DNA of 64,000 bases. Source: Ascidiimonas aurantiaca. Its GTDB lineage: Bacteria; Bacteroidota; Bacteroidia; Flavobacteriales; Flavobacteriaceae. Position 1 is the stretch's first letter. Every line of letters begins with the position of its first letter. The position numbers and the translations under genes are program-made. Under the pieces are notes generated by a model. That model was given only the letters and a program-made list of their open reading frames with translations. It did not search any database and was not told the origin of the DNA. The DNA lies in contig NZ_JBBEWR010000003.1 in the NCBI RefSeq assembly GCF_037646345.1, positions 25,882-89,881 of the forward strand. The letters are read 5' to 3'. Shown here piece by piece: positions 62,401 through 64,000 of this stretch.

Positions 62401-64000
62401 TACAAAAACATTTCCGGTAAAGGAAATAAAGGCACCTCCGTTTACACTATACGAGTAAGGTGCAGTTCCGGTTCCCGAAGTCACGGTTACTTCTATAGAG
62501 GCTTCCACTACACCATTTGTAGGATCACAACTAAAGTCGGTTACATTAGTAATAGTGGCATCCAGTACTGAAGGCTCAAAAATAGTAACGGTATCAGTCC
62601 CCACACAATTACGGTTAGAAGTTACTGTGATGGTATAGGTACCGGGATTAAGACCGGTAAATGTGTTAGTGTTTTGGGTAATGGCAGGATCTACTCCATT
62701 GTCTATAGTAAAGGTGTATGGAGGATTGTCATTGTCCGGTAGCGGTGCCAGATTCACAGTAATGGATCCGTCTGCGGCACCGTTACAACTAATATTAGTA
62801 ACATCGGTAGCCAGTAAGGTTACCGGTGTGGCAATTTCAAGGGTAATAGCATCCTGCGTACTACATTGAGGTGAACCTACAGTAGTATCTTCAAATACTA
62901 CGGTATAGGCAATACCTCCGGTTAAACCGGTAAAGGTAAAGGAAGCACCGCTTCCGGTAGCCACGGGATTGCTGAGATTGTCGAGTAAGGTATATTGGTA
63001 GTTTGCCGGATTACCGGAACCACCACTACCCGTTGCGGTTATACTACCATCAGTATTGATACACGAAGGTTGTGCATCTACACTTACGGTAACGTCTAAC
63101 GGCGGGAATATGATAATGGTATCGGTATCGATACAACCGTTGGCATCTCGAATGGTTACGGTATAGGTACCATCGGCTGATACGGTAAATGTGGGCGAGC
63201 TTTGGAAGCTTACACCGTCGATACTGTATTCCAGGGGAGCTACTCCTGTACCTGTAGCGGTAAAGGTGTAGCTGGTACCGTTAGATGTACACTGGTTATC
63301 GGCAAATGCGGGCAGTGTAACAGTTGGCAGCGGATCGGTATTTACGGAGATATCTACCGAGCTGGTACAGCTAACAGCGGCAGCATCTCTAACGTGTACA
63401 GTATAGGTAGCGGGATAAGTAGCCGGATTTACTTCATAGGAAGTATCGGTGCTAAAGGTACCCGGAGGGTTCCCCTGCGGTACTACTGAGTACTCATAGG
63501 TACCGTTCCCACCGGAACCTGTTACGGTAATGATGGCCCCTGTATTACAATTGGCCAGGGTAGCGGTAGCGCTTACGGCTACGGGAGCATCGGGTGAAGA
63601 GATGGTTACCACATTGGTAGTTTCTTCACAGAAAGGCACGCCTGTTTGTACGACTCTTACGGTATAGATACCTGCTGCAAGTCCAGAAACAGGAATGGTT
63701 TGCGGCGCGGTACCGTTTCCTGAGGCTACGGTGGCCCCTCCGTTATCGATCACGAAGTAATCATAGGGTCCGGTGTAATTGGCGGTAGTAAGGTTGAGTA
63801 CTCCGTCACTATTTCCAAAACAGGTAACATCGTTTACCAGGGCGGCACTTACGGTCATCAGGTCAAATGGCAGGATGTCATAGGTTTGAATATCAAAACA
63901 TCCTGTGGTAAGGTCATTGACCCTGAAAGAGTAGGATCCCGGGGTTGTGATGGTAAACTGATTGGATGCCTGTGGTGTTCCCGAAGGCAACAGGATATAT
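59482..64000 (-). CDS. Giant SprB-repeat surface protein with T9SS type B sorting domain (partial)
   Basis: More than 1,500 residues are seen and the frame is still open at the window edge, so the N-terminus and signal peptide are missing. The visible part is a long run of SprB-type repeats of roughly 80-100 residues, each with a form like CNGxxDGSITV...PYTFTIDNG...FTGLNPGTYTITVTD..C. The last 90 residues are the gliding-motility-associated C-terminal domain (FIPNFFTPDGDGNNDTWSPKN, YDRYGRQLAEL, NPLPSGDYWYVVKL, FVGNFTLYR). This fits a SprB-like adhesin moved along the surface in gliding, or a large adhesin used for attachment. The PorP/SprF partner follows. Confidence 0.95.
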   Translation of the reverse strand, partial: YILLPSGTPQASNQFTITTPGSYSFRVNDLTTGCFDIQTYDILPFDLMTVSAALVNDVTCFGNSDGVLNLTTANYTGPYDYFVIDNGGATVASGNGTAPQTIPVSGLAAGIYTVRVVQTGVPFCEETTNVVTISSPDAPVAVSATATLANCNTGAIITVTGSGGNGTYEYSVVPQGNPPGTFSTDTSYEVNPATYPATYTVHVRDAAAVSCTSSVDISVNTDPLPTVTLPAFADNQCTSNGTSYTFTATGTGVAPLEYSIDGVSFQSSPTFTVSADGTYTVTIRDANGCIDTDTIIIFPPLDVTVSVDAQPSCINTDGSITATGSGGSGNPANYQYTLLDNLSNPVATGSGASFTFTGLTGGIAYTVVFEDTTVGSPQCSTQDAITLEIATPVTLLATDVTNISCNGAADGSITVNLAPLPDNDNPPYTFTIDNGVDPAITQNTNTFTGLNPGTYTITVTSNRNCVGTDTVTIFEPSVLDATITNVTDFSCDPTNGVVEASIEVTVTSGTGTAPYSYSVNGGAFISFTGNVFVYTVTQPGSYDFVIRDDNGCTFTIPTQVVDPLPQITTVDVIRNTAAANNGAISCDTPEEVIVTVTGGSGDYTFDLLPVGGPAGTDVQDTASGDFDANYQLTTIGTYVFRVFDDVTGCYFDSDPYTVAPFDDIRVVATATTPVSCFGFSDGEMTLEIFDYTGSYNYIVFDDSGTNIRSGSGNTTVTNPITIDMLPGGNLYVAVEALDAPFCDENSNVITIISPDRALDVTITPTANVTCSNDQGAILIEGDGGWAPYDIVLVNTTTGQNYTANDVNSFEFSGLSEGSYTITVTDDRGCIFNDTETLTQPADITATAVQADPIICEGEITASIVVTAIGGRPDVDPAGVYRYILNTLDAGGNIVSSSAAQLNNVFTDLRAGRYSVTVIDGWSCDTTTLPVEISQPTAVIASLIQVTAPTCLTEGSIELFATGGVGPYSYSADGINFIGNFTGSIVLPAPPATYQYYVRDSNNCISDISNEVSVDAVPVLTLSQELVTDINCNGESTGIIRIAASGGLGNYEFTIYRLPDLITPYRPMQTDNTFTGLPAGTYQIRVDSDDCSETISVPIQEGVPLTARQPVVSNPLCTEDLGSISIELQGGTGVYQYAISPNLNEFQSENMFTDLTPGMYTIIAQDSNGCRPFVFQREIIAPQPLAGVIQDVSSEVCQGDNDGFVEVTITGGTAPYSTKLISNNPDLADMPFELNKVRYDGLAGGYTYVVLVEDANGCESQIVAELQDGVIIDPQATLETLCDNNLPTTNVMITVNPNVTNDVIYFLDGDTNGQLDGGFENLSPGPHTVVIQHANGCNDSVSFTVPDIPLLDITAVQGNINQIVATATGGVEDYEYYFNDIFNGNDNTFIVNETGTYTVRVVDANGCEAETEIFMEFIDIFIPNFFTPDGDGNNDTWSPKNTESFPDIITRIYDRYGRQLAELRQGESWLGTYNGNPLPSGDYWYVVKLNADFDGREFVGNFTLYR

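Noticed and set aside
62323..63489. Forward-strand frames within the giant adhesin gene
   Set aside because: Shadows of the repeat-rich reverse-strand gene; no starts or domains of their own.

Overview
The window comes from a member of the Bacteroidota, most likely a marine or soil Flavobacteriaceae. Supporting signs are many signal peptides ending in ...AQ, outer-membrane barrels with an N-terminal carboxypeptidase-regulatory-like domain, GLPGLI-family proteins, a type IX secretion system (T9SS) sorting domain next to a PorP/SprF protein, TAnnTTTG-like -7 promoter elements, A-rich translation starts instead of Shine-Dalgarno sites, and moderately AT-rich DNA. I cannot name the species.

Region 1 (about 1-11.1 kb) and region 3 (about 22.1-28.7 kb) are the unusual part. 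The same gene order occurs in three separate modules: a secreted peptide of about 72 residues with paired cysteines, then (in most copies) an RNA hairpin, then one or two GLPGLI-family (Porph_ging) secreted proteins, then an 876-888 residue outer-membrane barrel with a plug-like domain. Module A (71-7136) has been expanded by tandem duplication. It holds three peptide genes, four full GLPGLI genes, one truncated GLPGLI gene and a 40-bp exact direct repeat. Module B (about 7276-11085) and module C (24953-28685) each have one peptide, one GLPGLI gene and one barrel. Module C lies divergently from a TPR/AraC-type regulator, and downstream of that regulator sits a short lanthipeptide-like precursor gene. 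I know of no described function for this peptide-GLPGLI-barrel set and regard it as the best candidate for an undescribed system.

Region 2 (11.3-21.4 kb) is accessory. It holds an orphan DUF4157 (eCIS-core) protein with a small partner, a flippase fragment, a LOV-like PAS protein lacking the photo-adduct cysteine, a PKD/LamG lipoprotein, a secreted alpha/beta hydrolase whose stop codon lies inside a long perfect hairpin, a barrel protein, and a lipoprotein resembling thioester adhesins.

Region 4 (28.8-58.5 kb) is mostly core genome: tRNA-Met/Ile(CAT), methylmalonyl-CoA epimerase, RbfA, a LolC/E-like permease, DusB, a barrel protein, LepA, a CPA1 antiporter, a universal stress protein overlapping a SulP transporter, a metallo-hydrolase, three peptidases (S8, M1, S41), RnpA, two acetyltransferases, a CDF metal exporter, RpiB, an LRR protein with a T9SS signal, RNase R, a LysE-family protein, tRNA-Cys and FolB.

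Region 5 (58.5 kb to the end) is a T9SS pair: a PorP/SprF protein and the C-terminal 1500 or so residues of a giant SprB-repeat, type-B-sorted surface protein that runs off the window edge.
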